Source: Galbula dea (Eukaryota; Chordata; Aves; Piciformes; Galbulidae). From it: a stretch of 64,000 nt of DNA. The translations under genes were made by a program, and so were the position numbers. The notes below the pieces were generated by a model. That model saw nothing but the letters and a program-made list of their open reading frames with translations. It did not search any database and was not told the DNA's origin. The stretch spans positions 33,426 to 97,425 of the forward strand of contig VWZX01006724.1 in assembly GCA_013399015.1 (NCBI GenBank), given 5' to 3'. This document shows, in pieces, positions 43,831 to 55,595 of the stretch (the first letter of the stretch is position 1; each line of letters starts with the position of its first letter).

Positions 43831-45184
43831 TAGCATTAGTGGTTCTCCATTAGAAACTAGAAGACCTGAGATGTTCCAATTCCTTTTCCAAAGGTTTTTT
43901 ATTCCTAACTCAGCCAGATTAATGCCTCAGAGGGATGAAAAACCACTAAAGCCTCCTTCCTTTCCTGCCAGAAGGATCACATTTGCCCCCCAAAACCCTC
44001 AGCTCAAAGCAAAGAGTTCATTTCACTAAGAGGTGATGCCTCCCCACTCCTCAGTTGCTCACTCCTGCAGGTCTGTCATGGCTGGAGCCTCTCTCTTTGG
44101 GTTAGGGCACCTTTTCCCACAGCATTATGTGGCAGAAGGTCCCCTGCAAGGACACTGCTTTGCATACTCAGTGGTTTCAGAGCTTTTCTGAGGAGCAAAG
44201 CTGATGCTGAGCATGGGCAGACATGGAAAGCTGCAGGAGATGAGGAGTGGGAACCCCTCTTAACCCTTCCATCACAAGCAGTGGGCAGAAGCAGGCAGTT
44301 GACCTCACCTCTTTAAACACCTACCTCTGAAGGAGCTTCACTGCAGCTTGTTTTATCTCCAGGGACAAAACTCAAGGCTGTCTTTGTAATCACTTCCAGC
44401 TGAATGACCCTAAAAGATGAGTCTCAGGAAAGAGAAATAAATACTGCTACTAATAAAAAGAAAGAAAGGCACCAAAAAAACCCCCTCTCTGAAGTTCTTG
44501 GCTCTGCAAACCCTTTGGAGATACCTGGAGGTCAGATTATCCTAAGAGCTCAGGGGCTGGTGTGCAGAATGGTCCCAAAATCAGGACCTTCCACCTCCCC
44601 ACCAGGACTGGAATAAAGTCTTTTCCTTCCAGCTCTTCCCTGCCATGGACCTGTGAGCCTGCATGGACCTCTCAGGCTACTGCTGATTGCTCAATGCCAT
44701 CTCAGCAGAGGCACAAGAATCTAATTGCACATGATTAGCCTAATGAGGGCTGGGCATGCTTCTATCCCTGAGAATCCCAGAGGAGGATATTCTGCAGGAC
44801 AGGGAGATCAAATACCCATTGCTGGATGACCAGTGGCCTTCTGGCACCAGGAGGTGACTGGCCACAGCTGCAGCATCTCTCCAGGTGTCCTTGGGGGCTG
44901 CCCAGGCAGGATCTGGAGCTGGGAGAGAGAGAGAGAGAAGGGACATTGGGTATGGGCAGAGGTGGAAATGTCCCCATGGGTAATGGCTGGAGGCTGGTGG
45001 AACTCAGAGGAGGTATTTTTGGGAGGGTGGAGGCAGGGGGAGGACTCAGGGGGATGGGGTGAGTGGAACAAGAGGCCAACCTCTGAACTTCATTTGTTGA
45101 AATCACAAGCTCCTGTTGCCTCACCTACCCTTATGTTACCTGCACCACCTCTAACTCCAACACCTGAGCTCCACTTCTATTGCA

Positions 45185-45465
45185 GAGCCACAGAATGACC
45201 TGGAGTGGAAGAGACCTTAAAGATCATCTAGCTCCAGCCCCTCTGCCATGGGCAGGGATGCCACCCACTAGCCCAGGTTGCCCAGGTCCCATCCAACCTT
45301 GTTTTGGATGCTGCCAGGGATGAAGCATCCACAAGTTCTGTGGATAACCTGTTCCAGAGTCTCACCACCCTCTGAGTAAAGAATTTCTGCCTAACATCTA
45401 ACCTAAATCTCTCCTCTTCCAGTCTGAAAACCTCAGCCCTTGTCCTGTCACCCTCTGCAGTATCC
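45185..45465 (-). repeat. CR1 LINE 3' end, antisense
   Basis: Antisense CR1 with 'agagccacagaatgacctgg' and 'gataacctgttccagagtct'; it is inside the intron. Confidence 0.82.
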
Positions 45466-45682
45466 ACTCCACCTTCTCCTCCTCCACCACAGCCTGTCCC
45501 CAAGCTGTGGCATGCACTTCATCCTCCCTGTGAGGAGGAAGAGGAGGAGGAGAAGGGCAGGAGACCCACCTCAAGGTGCAAGGATCTGCTGGGTGAAGGG
45601 GACAGGGTGTGGGTTCCAGAAGCTTTGAGAAACACACCTCTGGTCTCCATTATGTGCTGCAGGTTCACCACCACTTCTCCAG

Positions 45683-46168
45683 ATGTCCTTCAGTGGCAAG
45701 CAGGACACAGGACAATCTTTCTACTCCTGTGATGTCCAGTGTCCACCACCTCTTGTTACCAGCTGCAGTGAGCCATGTGTTGCCTCCTGTGGTGCCTCCA
45801 GAGTCATTATCTACCCTCCTCCAGTCGTTGTGACCTTCCCAGGGCCAATCCTCAGCACATGCCCCCAGGAAATGGTGGTGGGAAGTTCTGCAGCCCCAGA
45901 GGGATGTGCAGCAGCCCCATTGACATCTTTCAGAGCAGAAGTCCTCAGCCCAGAGCCACCTGCAAGGAGATTGGTCCCAAACCACCTTCCTCAGAGCCCA
46001 CCACGCTGCTCCTATGTGTTCTCTTCCCACTGGATCCATCCTTGCAACAGACCCAGCTACAGATCCTCCCAACCATCTGAGAGGGAGAAGGAAGAACCTG
46101 CAGCAGAAGAGGCAGAAACTGAAGATACAGAGCCAGCAAAGGAGGACAAAGAGACCTCAGAAGCATAA
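45683..46168 (+). CDS. Corneous beta protein (beta-keratin) with acidic tail
   Basis: A 161-residue member of the sauropsid corneous beta protein family. Residues 29-69 carry the diagnostic pre-core and beta core: SEPCVASCGASR, then VIIYPPPVVVTFPGPILSTC and PQEMVVGSS. This core forms the beta-sheet filament framework of scales, claws and feathers. Instead of the usual Gly/Tyr/Ser-rich C-terminus, residues 70-130 are Pro/Ser/Arg-rich with scattered aromatics, and residues 132-161 are strongly charged (14 Asp/Glu and 4 Lys/Arg in the last 30). I checked other frames downstream and see no displaced glycine-rich tail, so a recent frameshift is unlikely. Exon structure, promoter and two neighbouring beta genes on the same strand support a real gene. 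Loss of the glycine tail might place it at filament surfaces or interfaces (inference). Confidence 0.85.
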   Translation: MSFSGKQDTGQSFYSCDVQCPPPLVTSCSEPCVASCGASRVIIYPPPVVVTFPGPILSTCPQEMVVGSSAAPEGCAAAPLTSFRAEVLSPEPPARRLVPNHLPQSPPRCSYVFSSHWIHPCNRPSYRSSQPSEREKEEPAAEEAETEDTEPAKEDKETSEA

Positions 46169-46929
46169 CCCAGTGACATCAACTCCAAAGATCAAGTCCA
46201 AAGACCTCCTAGACTCCTGCTGCCTCTCTAAAGCAAACTGTGTCTCCTTTCCATCATGCTTTACTTTAGGTTTATAGGTTTTGGGGTGGTTTTTTTCCCC
46301 CTCCTCCTCTCTCAGGTGCATTTTCAGGCAGATGATCAGAGCAGTAAAATGCCTCCAAGCCTAGTTGGTGTTCACCTCACCTTTGACACCCACAGCATCT
46401 GATCCTTGGCTTCAATCTCTTCTCCTTCCCATGCTTTCCAGATAAAGCATCTAAAGGCAGAAGCTGTTCAAGAATAACCACAAACTATTCAATAACAACT
46501 TCAGATTATTCCACCATTTCAAATATCTTTTTTCTTCTGGACTCTTTCAAGACTCATTTCCAAGAACTTTCCAGAAGTCACCACAAAAATGTGGTCAACC
46601 AAGACATGCCAAAGCCTTTTCCAGTGCTAGACCTCATTAGGTCTCAGGATTGAGGAGCATTAGTCACCAGGAAATTCCCTTTTCTCTGCTGAGAGCTGTG
46701 TTTATTCACAGCCATGGCATTCATTGCTGCCTTTCACTTTCACTGCAGGAAAGTGGAGAGGGAAAGAACCTGATCCTGGCTTCACCTTGGATTTTGTTGC
46801 AGATAAAAGCATTTGATGAAAGGTGTCCCTTGGAGGTAGAAGTTCCTGCAGGGATGGCATCTGCACCTGGAACTGTGCCCCTCAGGCTGTTGCTGACCCT
46901 GTTAATCCTCTTCTGCTCTTTCCCTCCCC

Positions 46930-46935
46930 ATTAAA
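46930..46935 (+). promoter_or_regulatory. possible poly(A) signal, acidic-tail beta gene
   Basis: ATTAAA 762 nt after the stop codon, followed by 'catggtggttgcctcatttg'. A weaker GATAAA is at 46441. Confidence 0.45.
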
Positions 46936-47448
46936 ACTATTCTGCATTATCATGGTGGTTGCCTCATTTGTTTTTCCCCCCCCTCTTCCAGCCTTGATTT
47001 TCAGGTACCCACTGGTGAAATGTAGCTGGCAAACACCAGCCCCAAATCTGTCAGCCCTGCTCACCCATGAAAGGAGACAGTAATCAAATCCCTCTGGCCT
47101 TCCTCAGCTCTGCTCAAGGCTGCTCCCTCTCCCCTTTCCCCTCACACCTTTCATTCCTTCTTCATCCTGTCAAGCAGACCTTGTGGGTTTGAGAGTTCCT
47201 GCCTTGATGTGTCAGCCAAAAAGCAAGAAGTTGATGCCAAGGGATGAAACCCTGAGAAATTATTTACTTTGGTGCAGGTAAAACAACTCCTCAACCACTC
47301 CCTGCTCCCCCCTTTCCCAGAGGCCAAGCTTCTATTCCCCTGAAGATTTCACCACCTCTTCAATGTGAGCACTGGTGTCAAGAAGAATATTACTGCAGGT
47401 AGGACTTGGGCACCTCTGCTGCTCTTTGCAAGCTAGAAAAGCCCAATT

Positions 47449-47546
47449 TCACAGAATCCCAGGCTGAAGGGACCTCTGGGGTCATCCAGTGCAACCCTTG
47501 GGTTCCAACAGGATCACCTCCAGCTGGGCTGGGAATCTCTCCCCAG
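47449..47546 (-). repeat. CR1 LINE fragment cut by a gap
   Basis: Antisense CR1 of the same subtype as 58548-58852. It stops at the N at 47547, beyond which the sequence is not CR1. Confidence 0.75.
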
Positions 47547-47547
47547 N
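47547..47547. other. assembly gap (N)
   Basis: A single N interrupts a CR1 element in mid-sequence, so the adjoining bases are probably not contiguous. Confidence 0.9.
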
Positions 47548-49302
47548 CAATAAAGCTTTACATCTCTGCCCTGCCTCCCAGCTTATCTGGGGTGTGCCAC
47601 TGAGACATGGTTCAGGACTTAGCTTCCAAGGTTCAATAAATACCTCTTCATATGGGATCAATAAAGTAGGGCAGATGCTAATTGCCTGTGAGGTAAATGA
47701 GATCATCTTTAGGAGTTCCCATCCTCTAAAGGGAAATAAATATATATATATGTATATATACACACATATACACCTCCCACAAGTGATCAAAATGAATTTT
47801 TGGTGCCTTTTGGAGAATTTTGGGTAGAATAACCATGCTGCACCCTTGTGCTCTGCTGTGGGATACACAAGGATGTCCTTTAGGACCCTATAATGTCCAT
47901 GGGCACATTCCATTTTCAAAGGATCCTCAATATTCTCCCCTCCTAGGCCTAAACCATAGCTTATTTTTGATTAAAAACCCTGACAAAACCCCCAAACCAA
48001 CCAATAATTTCTGACCCTATTGCATCCTTCCACCACTTTGTCCTTCACTCTTGGTCCTTCCTCCTTTGCTTGCTATTTAATAACCTCCCACAAGGAAAAG
48101 TCATTTCTTTTCCTGCTTCCCACCTCTATTTGCCTTGCCCATGGGAGCTCAGCTCTTCCTCTGCTGTCCCAGCCCCTCTCCAGGATGCCACATTTCACTG
48201 GCATTAGAAGATCCCACATCATCTCCTCACTGCTTCTTGCAACCCTTCTCTCTCTTTACACCCCTATGGCACAATTATCACCTTATTACAGGATAACTGG
48301 TGCCCAAAAGTCACCTAACCTGTCTCAGGACACTCTATATGCAGAAGGGTGGATCTAAGCCTTAGCCACACCTAATTATTATTAGGCTCATTACTCAGAA
48401 CCTGTCATTTGAATTCCAATTATCACATGCTAGCCCAAATGTACCATGGGGCCAAGGAGACCAAGGCATGAGACAGACACAGGAGAAAGGAGGGGAAACA
48501 AATCCTGCATGGAAAGGTGCTGGTCCAGGGCTGCTTTGAGTGTTTAAATCCCTTTTCAGGCTGTGCCATCACTTATTTGGAGCAAGATAGAAGTTCACTG
48601 ACCTTTGTAGGCAGCTTGAACTTGACCTGAGCTGGAAGAGGTAATGGCAGAGAGATAGTTGCAGGAGAAGAGGACCTGGCACCAGAATTGAGATGTTTTC
48701 ACTGGCTAGCAGAGCTTTGCTTTCCCTTTCCTTCCTGAGAAGGTCTTTCTGTACCTCCAAGCTCAGCTAGAGACTCATTCAACAGGATTCTGTGCCACCA
48801 GCCTCTTGGAGTCTGCCAGACTTGAAGGAACTGAACATCACCTGCCAGGAGGTTTTTATTTTTGGTTTTGGGGCCTTCTTTTGCTTGCTGAGATTATCAG
48901 GCTTAATTAAGTAATGAACCATAATGAAGTTTTAATGAATAGCTTTAGAATTAATAGATTATTCAGGGGGATATTAGCACCACACCTCTGTGAGTCATGG
49001 GGTGCTAGAGGAACACTCTGGCAGCATCAGCACATACCATGAGCACTAGCAAAGCCTTGGAGTGTTGGCAAGGGTGGAACAGCTAAAGGACTGCACTCTA
49101 AAGAACCTGAAACCTAGACTCAGGAGCATCCACCCTGCTGAGAAACAGGCTTCCAAACATCTCCACCATCCCTGCATTTTAAGAAGGTCCAAGCTAACCC
49201 CCACACCTCATCCTCCTCCTTTGTCATGGGTCAAAGGTGCTGCCCCAGGTTGGCTTTCTCTGAATGCTCAATTACTACTGCAGGGAGCAAAACTCACTAG
49301 AG

Positions 49303-49695
49303 AATCAAAGAATAGCTTAGTGTAGGCTGGAAAGGACCTTTCAAGGTCACCTACTGCAACTCCTTGCAGGCAAAAGGGACATCTCCAGCTAGAGCAGGTT
49401 GCTCACAGCCCCAACCAACCTCACCTGGGATGCTTCCAGGCATGGGACATCTCCTCCCACCTCTCTGCCCAGCCTGGGCCAGGCTCTCCCCACCCTCAGC
49501 ACCAACCATTGCTTCCTTCTCTCTCCTCTCCAGCTCCTCTGGCAGTCCCAAACCATCTCCCCTTAGCCTGGCCCAACAGCTCCTGCTCCAAAGTCTCTCC
49601 CCTAAGCACTGCCAGGCTGCAGGAAGCTCTCCCTGGAGCCTTCTCCTCTCCAGGCTCCACAAGCCCAACTCTCTCAGCCTGCTCTCACAGCAGAG
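49303..49695 (-). repeat. CR1 LINE, antisense, young copy
   Basis: Third copy of the family seen at 11577 and 27423, sharing long identical blocks such as 'cctctctgcccagcctgggc'. Confidence 0.86.
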
Positions 49696-50324
49696 GTGTT
49701 CTTCTCACCTCTACAAGCCTCTTGGTTGTTTCTGAGGTCCTTCACCTCTTTGCAGCAACCCATACAAAGCAGCACAAACCTCCTCCTCAGAGCCTGAGTG
49801 GGAGGGGTCAAGGCTGAGCTGATTAATGAAGCAGCCAGCAGCCTTCTCAGTGCTGCTTCATTAGCTCTCCCCACAGCTGGGGACTTCAGATGACCTAGTA
49901 GCCCTCAGAGTCCTACAGCCCTGCTGCTGGTCAAGCAAGGTGGTGATGGATAGGTTGTGTGCAGCCTCAGAGGGTTCTGCTGGCCAAATTTGGTAGAAAG
50001 TTGCCTTCTACACAGGCATGAGAGCTGCAGTTAGACCTTGGGCTTCAATTCCCCTTAGCCTCAGGTTTAATCCAGCACCCACATGTTAAAAGCCATTAGT
50101 TCTGGGTTGGTTGGAAGAGAGAAGATGCCCAAGAAGCTTGTAGGAGTAGAATTATTCCTCAGCTCTGAGGAAATCTCATTTAGGGAAGAATTCTTCAGCT
50201 TTGGAGCTAGTTGTGGGTATAATTATTTAATCATCACCTTTTGTTGCAAGAGAACATAAACAAACCTGCCCACAAAGAGAGGAAATCATAGGAGAGAGAT
50301 GCATTTTGCCATGAAATCATTAAA

Positions 50325-50668
50325 GATGAGACTGGAGAGAGCTTCTCACTCTCTACATCAACCTGAGAAGAGGTTGGAACCAGGTGGGAGTGGGCTACTA
50401 GTGAGAGGACAAGAGGAAATGGCCTCAAGTTGCACCAGGGGAGGTTCAGGTTGGATATTAGGAATAATTTCTTCCCTGAAAGAGTGGTTAGGCATTGGCC
50501 CAGGCTGCCCAGGGCAGTGGTGGAGTCACCATCCCTGAAGGGCTTCAAAAAATGTGTAGGTGTGGCACTCAGGGCCCTGGTTTAGTGGCCATGGTGGTGT
50601 TGGGTTGCTGGTTGGGCTTGATGATCTTTGAGGTCTCTTCCAACCTTCCTGATTCTGTGATTCTCTGG
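50325..50668 (+). repeat. CR1 LINE 3' fragment
   Basis: Sense copy with 'caagttgcaccaggggaggt', 'cccagggcagtggtggagtc' and the terminus 'attctgtgattctctg'. Confidence 0.87.
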
Positions 50669-50894
50669 GCTGAGTAATGTCACAGCACTGAACATACCAA
50701 CAGTGGAAGAGCAGCCAGTGGGGATCTGGTTCTTTAGTTCCTTCTTGCATCTTCTCTTGCAAGCAGGCAATGTTGAGCAGCTTAGGATATAGATTTCCAG
50801 GTGACATCTCTTAAACTATGCTAGAAACCTGTGTCAACGAGTGGCTGTCCAGGATCCAAAGCAATCTTAACTGGAGGTTCTCCTCCCCCTCTCT

Positions 50895-51376
50895 TCTGCC
50901 CTACTGAGGCTACATCTGGAGTCTTGGGACCAGGGCTGGGCTCCCCTGGTCAGGAAGGACAGGGAACTGCTGCAGAGGGCACAGGAAAGGGCTGCAGAAA
51001 TGCTGAGGGCACTTGGGGAAAGGCTGAGAGCCCTAGGGCTGCTGAGCCTGGAGAGGAGAAGCCTGGGGGGAGATCTGCTCAATGCTTAGCAATACTCCCG
51101 GGGGGGGGCAGGAGGCTGGGGCCAGGCTTTGGGCAGTGGTGCCCAGGGACAGGACAAGAGGGAACAGGCACAGCCTGGGCCAGAGGAAGTTCCAGCTCAA
51201 CAGCAGGAGGAACTTCTGGCCTTGGAGGGTGCTGGAGCCCTGGCCCAGGCTGCCCAAGAGGTAGAACCACTCCAAAACCACCTAAACACCATCCTGTGCA
51301 ACCTGCTTCAGCTGAGCCTTCTCTGCCTAGATGATCTCCAGAGGTTCCTTCCAACCCCTAACCTTCTGGGATTCTG
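50895..51376 (+). repeat. CR1 LINE 3' fragment
   Basis: Sense copy from 'ctgaggctacatctggagtc' to 'gatctccagaggttccttcc' and 'ttctgggattctg'. The open frame at 50831-51334 is CR1-derived. Confidence 0.86.
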
Positions 51377-51905
51377 CTCTCCTGGATAACAATCCCCAAA
51401 CTGTAGCTTGTTTCTCCTCCTGCCTCCTGGAGGTTCATGCTGTTTGTTCTCCTCTTCCAAGCATTGTCTGCTTGCAATGGCTCTGATAAAATCTGTGGCA
51501 AAATGAAGGTGAAGGATGATGTTTTGCTCCAATCTGGGGTAATAATAGAGGCTATTTCCTTTCAGACAAAGGAGATTTCAGCCCAATTGAGAAAATTACA
51601 GCCTGGCAGAGGGAAGAGCAATGGCAATTAAAGGAGCTTCCTGGCTGAGATTTAATCTGACTATGCAAAGCAGTTGAGTTAGGATCAAAGCAGAGGACTG
51701 GGATTTCTACAGCCACAAAATCAATGCAGCCACCGACAACAACAACAACAATAACAACATCATCATCCTTCTGGAACAAACAAGGTGAGGACAATGCTTC
51801 AGAATGGCTTTAGGAGAGGTGAGTTTAAATCTAAAGCTCTAAGTACCAAGTCTGGGCTCCCTCACCTGGGCTAGACTTGGTTTATCTAAGGTTTATTGCT
51901 CTCTA

Positions 51906-52225
51906 TAGAATCATAGAGTCCTAGAGTTGGAAAGGACCTTGAAGATCATCTAGTCCCAACCCCCTGGCTGACAGGGACACCTCCCACTAGAGCAGCTTGC
52001 CCACAGCCCCATCCAGCCTGGCCTTCAAAGCTTCCAGGGATGGAACTTCCCCAGCCTCTCTGGGCAACCTGTTCCAGTGTCTCCCAACCCTGACAGTGAA
52101 GAACTTCCTCCTAATATCCAGCCTAAATCTCCCCCAGCTCTAGTTTGCATCCATTCCCCCTAGTCCTATCCCTACCTGACCTCCTAAAACATCCCTCCCT
52201 AGCTTTCTTAGTCCCTTCCCAGCTT
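51906..52225 (-). repeat. CR1 LINE, antisense
   Basis: Antisense copy with 'tagaatcatagagtcctaga' and 'ccagcctggccttcaaagct'. Confidence 0.86.
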
Positions 52226-53039
52226 GCTGTCTGTATGAAGCACTAAATGGTTTAGAGGAAATGACAAAATCCCTGATGTTTGGGGGTTTTTTTCTCTTCA
52301 TGTTTCCAGAAGGATTTAGCTTCCACCTGGTGAGATGTCTTTATCTTTGGGAGAACTCTTTGATGTGTGTTTCAGGTGTGGTGACAAGGGCTGCTGGGCT
52401 ATGGCCAAGGACTCATTTGCATTTCAGAGCTTATCTTTCTTTCTGTCAGGCATGAAGGCTGATCCATTTTGGGGCTGTATCCACTCTTAGGGCTTTTTAC
52501 CTCACATAAACCCTCAATTGCCTTTATTTACAGCATCAGGTAGGGAACTCAAGCTATGGGTGGTCAACCCTGGGTGATCTTCTGCACCATGTGCCAAGAA
52601 ACTCTGTTTTGAACAAGTTTTCTTGCAGAGAAGAGAAACCCCAACCTCAAAACCCAATGAAGTCCTCATTAGCTTCTATAAAATATTCAGTTTGGTAACT
52701 CCTTTCATTGCTTCAGCTTGTTAGTCACTCTAATTATGACTTACTCCTCATTCCCAGAAGTGATGTGAGTCATTCTGCTGTGCACCTTGCTGTCCTAGCT
52801 CTGTGGGCTACCAGCATTCCTCTGGTCACTCTGTTGATGGCATGAGCATCAAGTGTAAATGAAATAACTTGGTGGGCTTTGGGTTTTTGGTTGTTTTGGC
52901 TCTTTTTTTTTAGCTTCTCCATTCATAATTTACCAGAAGAACATACCTAAGAGGTTTGTTTTCCATGTAAATATCATTATGGGAATGAGCATTAGTCAAC
53001 CCTTGTGAATTTATTCTGTGGACTTGCACTTAGGGAATC

Positions 53040-53205
53040 AGAGAGTCACAGAATGGCTCAGGTTGGAAGGAACCTTCAAGATCATCTAGTTCCAACCCCC
53101 CTGCCATGGGCAGGGATGACACACACTAGCCCAGGTTGCCCAGGGCCACATCCAGCCTGGCCTTGAACACTGCAAGGGATGGAGCAGCCTCAACCTCTCT
53201 ATATA
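53040..53205 (-). repeat. CR1 LINE 3' end, antisense
   Basis: Antisense tail with 'gagtcacagaatggctcagg' and 'tagcccaggttgcccagggc'. Confidence 0.82.
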
Positions 53206-53534
53206 GGAGGATGCTCCCCCAGTGAAGTAGGACTAGATGTATATTGTAGTTGGATTGTAATGTATAGTGATCCTCTCCTCATACTGGCCTCCAACAAGGA
53301 CACTCAGGAAGGAAAACCTCAATTTCTTCAGAGTCATTAGCAATTTCTTGTCTTCATTCTGAAGTCACCTGGGAAGTAAAGGATTCTTGGAGATGACGAG
53401 CTGCTGATGAATTGGAAGAGCTTGGGCAGATGTCTGCCCTCAGCTGGTTTTCTGACTGGATCCTAGTGCTCACAGAGAAGCCCATCAACTCTTTTGGTGT
53501 CTGCTTACTTGGGTTGTGGCATAGTCCTGTAGGA

Positions 53535-54307
53535 GAACATCCATCCAAAGGACAGTCCTAAGCCACCAGCTCCAATCCCAAAGGCCCTGGAGGGAGTGAG
53601 TGCACAATGACCATGCTCATGAATGGCTATTTAATGGAAGAAGATTAAAGAGGAAAACTCCAGAAGGTCACTGGTTATTATTACCTGAGATGGTAAAAGA
53701 TTACCTGGAATTGGTTTATCCATCTCTGAGCTGTAAAAACCTTCACAGGTAGTAACAAGAAGTTATGGATTCAGACTATCTTCTCTATATATTAAATATA
53801 TCCAATATATTCAGCATACATTCAATATATTCAATACATATTAGATATATCCAATATATTCAGCATACATTCAATATATTCAATACATATTAGATATATC
53901 CAATATATATTCAATTTATTCCATATATCCAGTATCTTCAATAGGTGTTTTATATATTCTTTCTATATTCAATATATATTCAGTATATTCAATGTATGTT
54001 GAATATATTCTCCATATAGTCAATATAGGGAATATATATTCAGTGTATTCTATATATATTGAATATATTCTCTGTATATTCAATATACCTAATATCTTCT
54101 CTATCTATTCAATGTATATTCTATATATTCAGTGTATATTTAATGTATAATCAGTGTATTCAATATATATTGAATATCTTCTCTATATATTCAATATATT
54201 CTCTATATATTCACTCTATTCTCTATATATTCAATATATATTCACTGTATATTCAGTGTATTCAATATATATTGAATATATTCTCTCTATATTTAATATA
54301 TCCAATA
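53535..54307. repeat. first copy of a duplicated segment at a gap
   Basis: Unique sequence followed by AT repeat; the same sequence restarts at 54309 after an N. The second copy lacks one repeat block of about 49 bp. Confidence 0.85.
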
Positions 54308-54308
54308 N
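54308..54308. other. assembly gap (N) with duplicated flank
   Basis: A single N followed by sequence that repeats the block beginning at 53535. Confidence 0.9.
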
Positions 54309-55157
54309 GAACATCCATCCAAAGGACAGTCCTAAGCCACCAGCTCCAATCCCAAAGGCCCTGGAGGGAGTGAGTGCACAATGACCATGCTCATGAATGG
54401 CTATTTAATGGAAGAAGATTAAAGAGGAAAACTCCAGAAGGTCACTGGTTATTATTACCTGAGATGGTAAAAGATTACCTGGAATTGGTTTATCCATCTC
54501 TGAGCTGTAAAAACCTTCACAGGTAGTAACAAGAAGTTATGGATTCAGACTATCTTCTCTATATATTAAATATATCCAATATATTCAGCATACATTCAAT
54601 ATATTCAATACATATTAGATATATCCAATATATATTCAATTTATTCCATATATCCAGTATCTTCAATAGGTGTTTTATATATTCTTTCTATATTCAATAT
54701 ATATTCAGTATATTCAATGTATGTTGAATATATTCTCCATATAGTCAATATAGGGAATATATATTCAGTGTATTCTATATATATTGAATATATTCTCTGT
54801 ATATTCAATATACCTAATATCTTCTCTATCTATTCAATGTATATTCTATATATTCAGTGTATATTTAATGTATAATCAGTGTATTCAATATATATTGAAT
54901 ATCTTCTCTATATATTCAATATATTCTCTATATATTCACTCTATTCTCTATATATTCAATATATTCTCTATATAGTCACTCTATTCTCTATATATTCACT
55001 CTATTCTCTATATATTCACTCTATTCTCTATATAGTCACTATATTCTCTATATATTCAATATATATTCACTGTATATTCAGTGTATTCAATATATATTGA
55101 ATATATTCTCTATATATTTAATATATCCAATATATATTCAGTGTATTCAATATATAT

Positions 55158-55158
55158 N
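55158..55158. other. assembly gap (N) in AT repeat
   Basis: A single N inside the AT-rich array; the true array length is therefore unknown. Confidence 0.9.
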
Positions 55159-55522
55159 GTATTCAATATATATTGAATATATTCTCTCTATATTTAATAT
55201 ATCCAATATCTTCTCTATGTATTCAATATATATACAATGTATTTAATATATCCAATCTATTCAACTTCTATTCCATGTATTCACTCCATCCAGTCTGTTC
55301 CATCCAACCCATTCCATCTCTGATCAGCTTTTCCTCTGATGATGGCTGAAGTGCCCACCCCATGCTGTGTGGGACTGGGAGATTATCTAAGGATCAGAAG
55401 CTTGTTATCAAAACAGTTGCATCAAGGGAAGGCACCAGCAGGGGAAAACATTCTCTGTTTCACAAGGTGTCAGGGGGTGGTTGCCTGAAGGCATCTCCCA
55501 ATTTCTCTTCTCTATGACAGCA

Positions 55523-55595
55523 TATAAAAGTCCTCGTCACTCAGGTGTCTGGAGCTGCCTCTGCTGACTTATTCCTCTTGGTGACTTGGGTAAGT
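55523..55595 (+). promoter_or_regulatory. core promoter and exon 1, Met-Gly-Ser beta protein
   Basis: TATAAAAG at 55523-55530, exon 1 from about 55553 to 55589, then GACTTGG|GTAAGTTGG with GT at 55590-55591. Spacing is 67 bp. Confidence 0.75.

Larger units (their letters stand above)
43389..45662 (+). other. intron of the acidic-tail beta protein gene
   Basis: Inferred 2274-bp intron ending at GTGCTGCAG (45662). It holds CR1 pieces at 43738-43830 and 45185-45465 and a short GA tract at about 44922-44938. Confidence 0.6.
53780..55262. repeat. AT-rich tandem array (TATATTCAATATAT type)
   Basis: Degenerate repeats of TATATTCAATATATT, TTGAATATATTC and CTCTATATATTCACT, interrupted by about 230 bp of unique sequence after the N at 54308 and by a second N at 55158. 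It has high self-complementarity. The Ile/Tyr/Phe-rich open frames here are a by-product of composition. Confidence 0.9.
46936..55522. other. long intergenic desert with gaps and AT repeats
   Basis: No gene supported in 8.6 kb. Contents are six CR1 fragments, TA-rich tracts near 47739-47775, an (AAC)n tract at about 51738-51766, an AT-rich tandem array, and three single-N gaps. Confidence 0.5.

Noticed and set aside
54059..54373. Ile/Tyr/Phe-rich open frames
   Set aside because: Produced by the AT-rich tandem array and crossing an assembly N; repeated at 54784 for the same reason.
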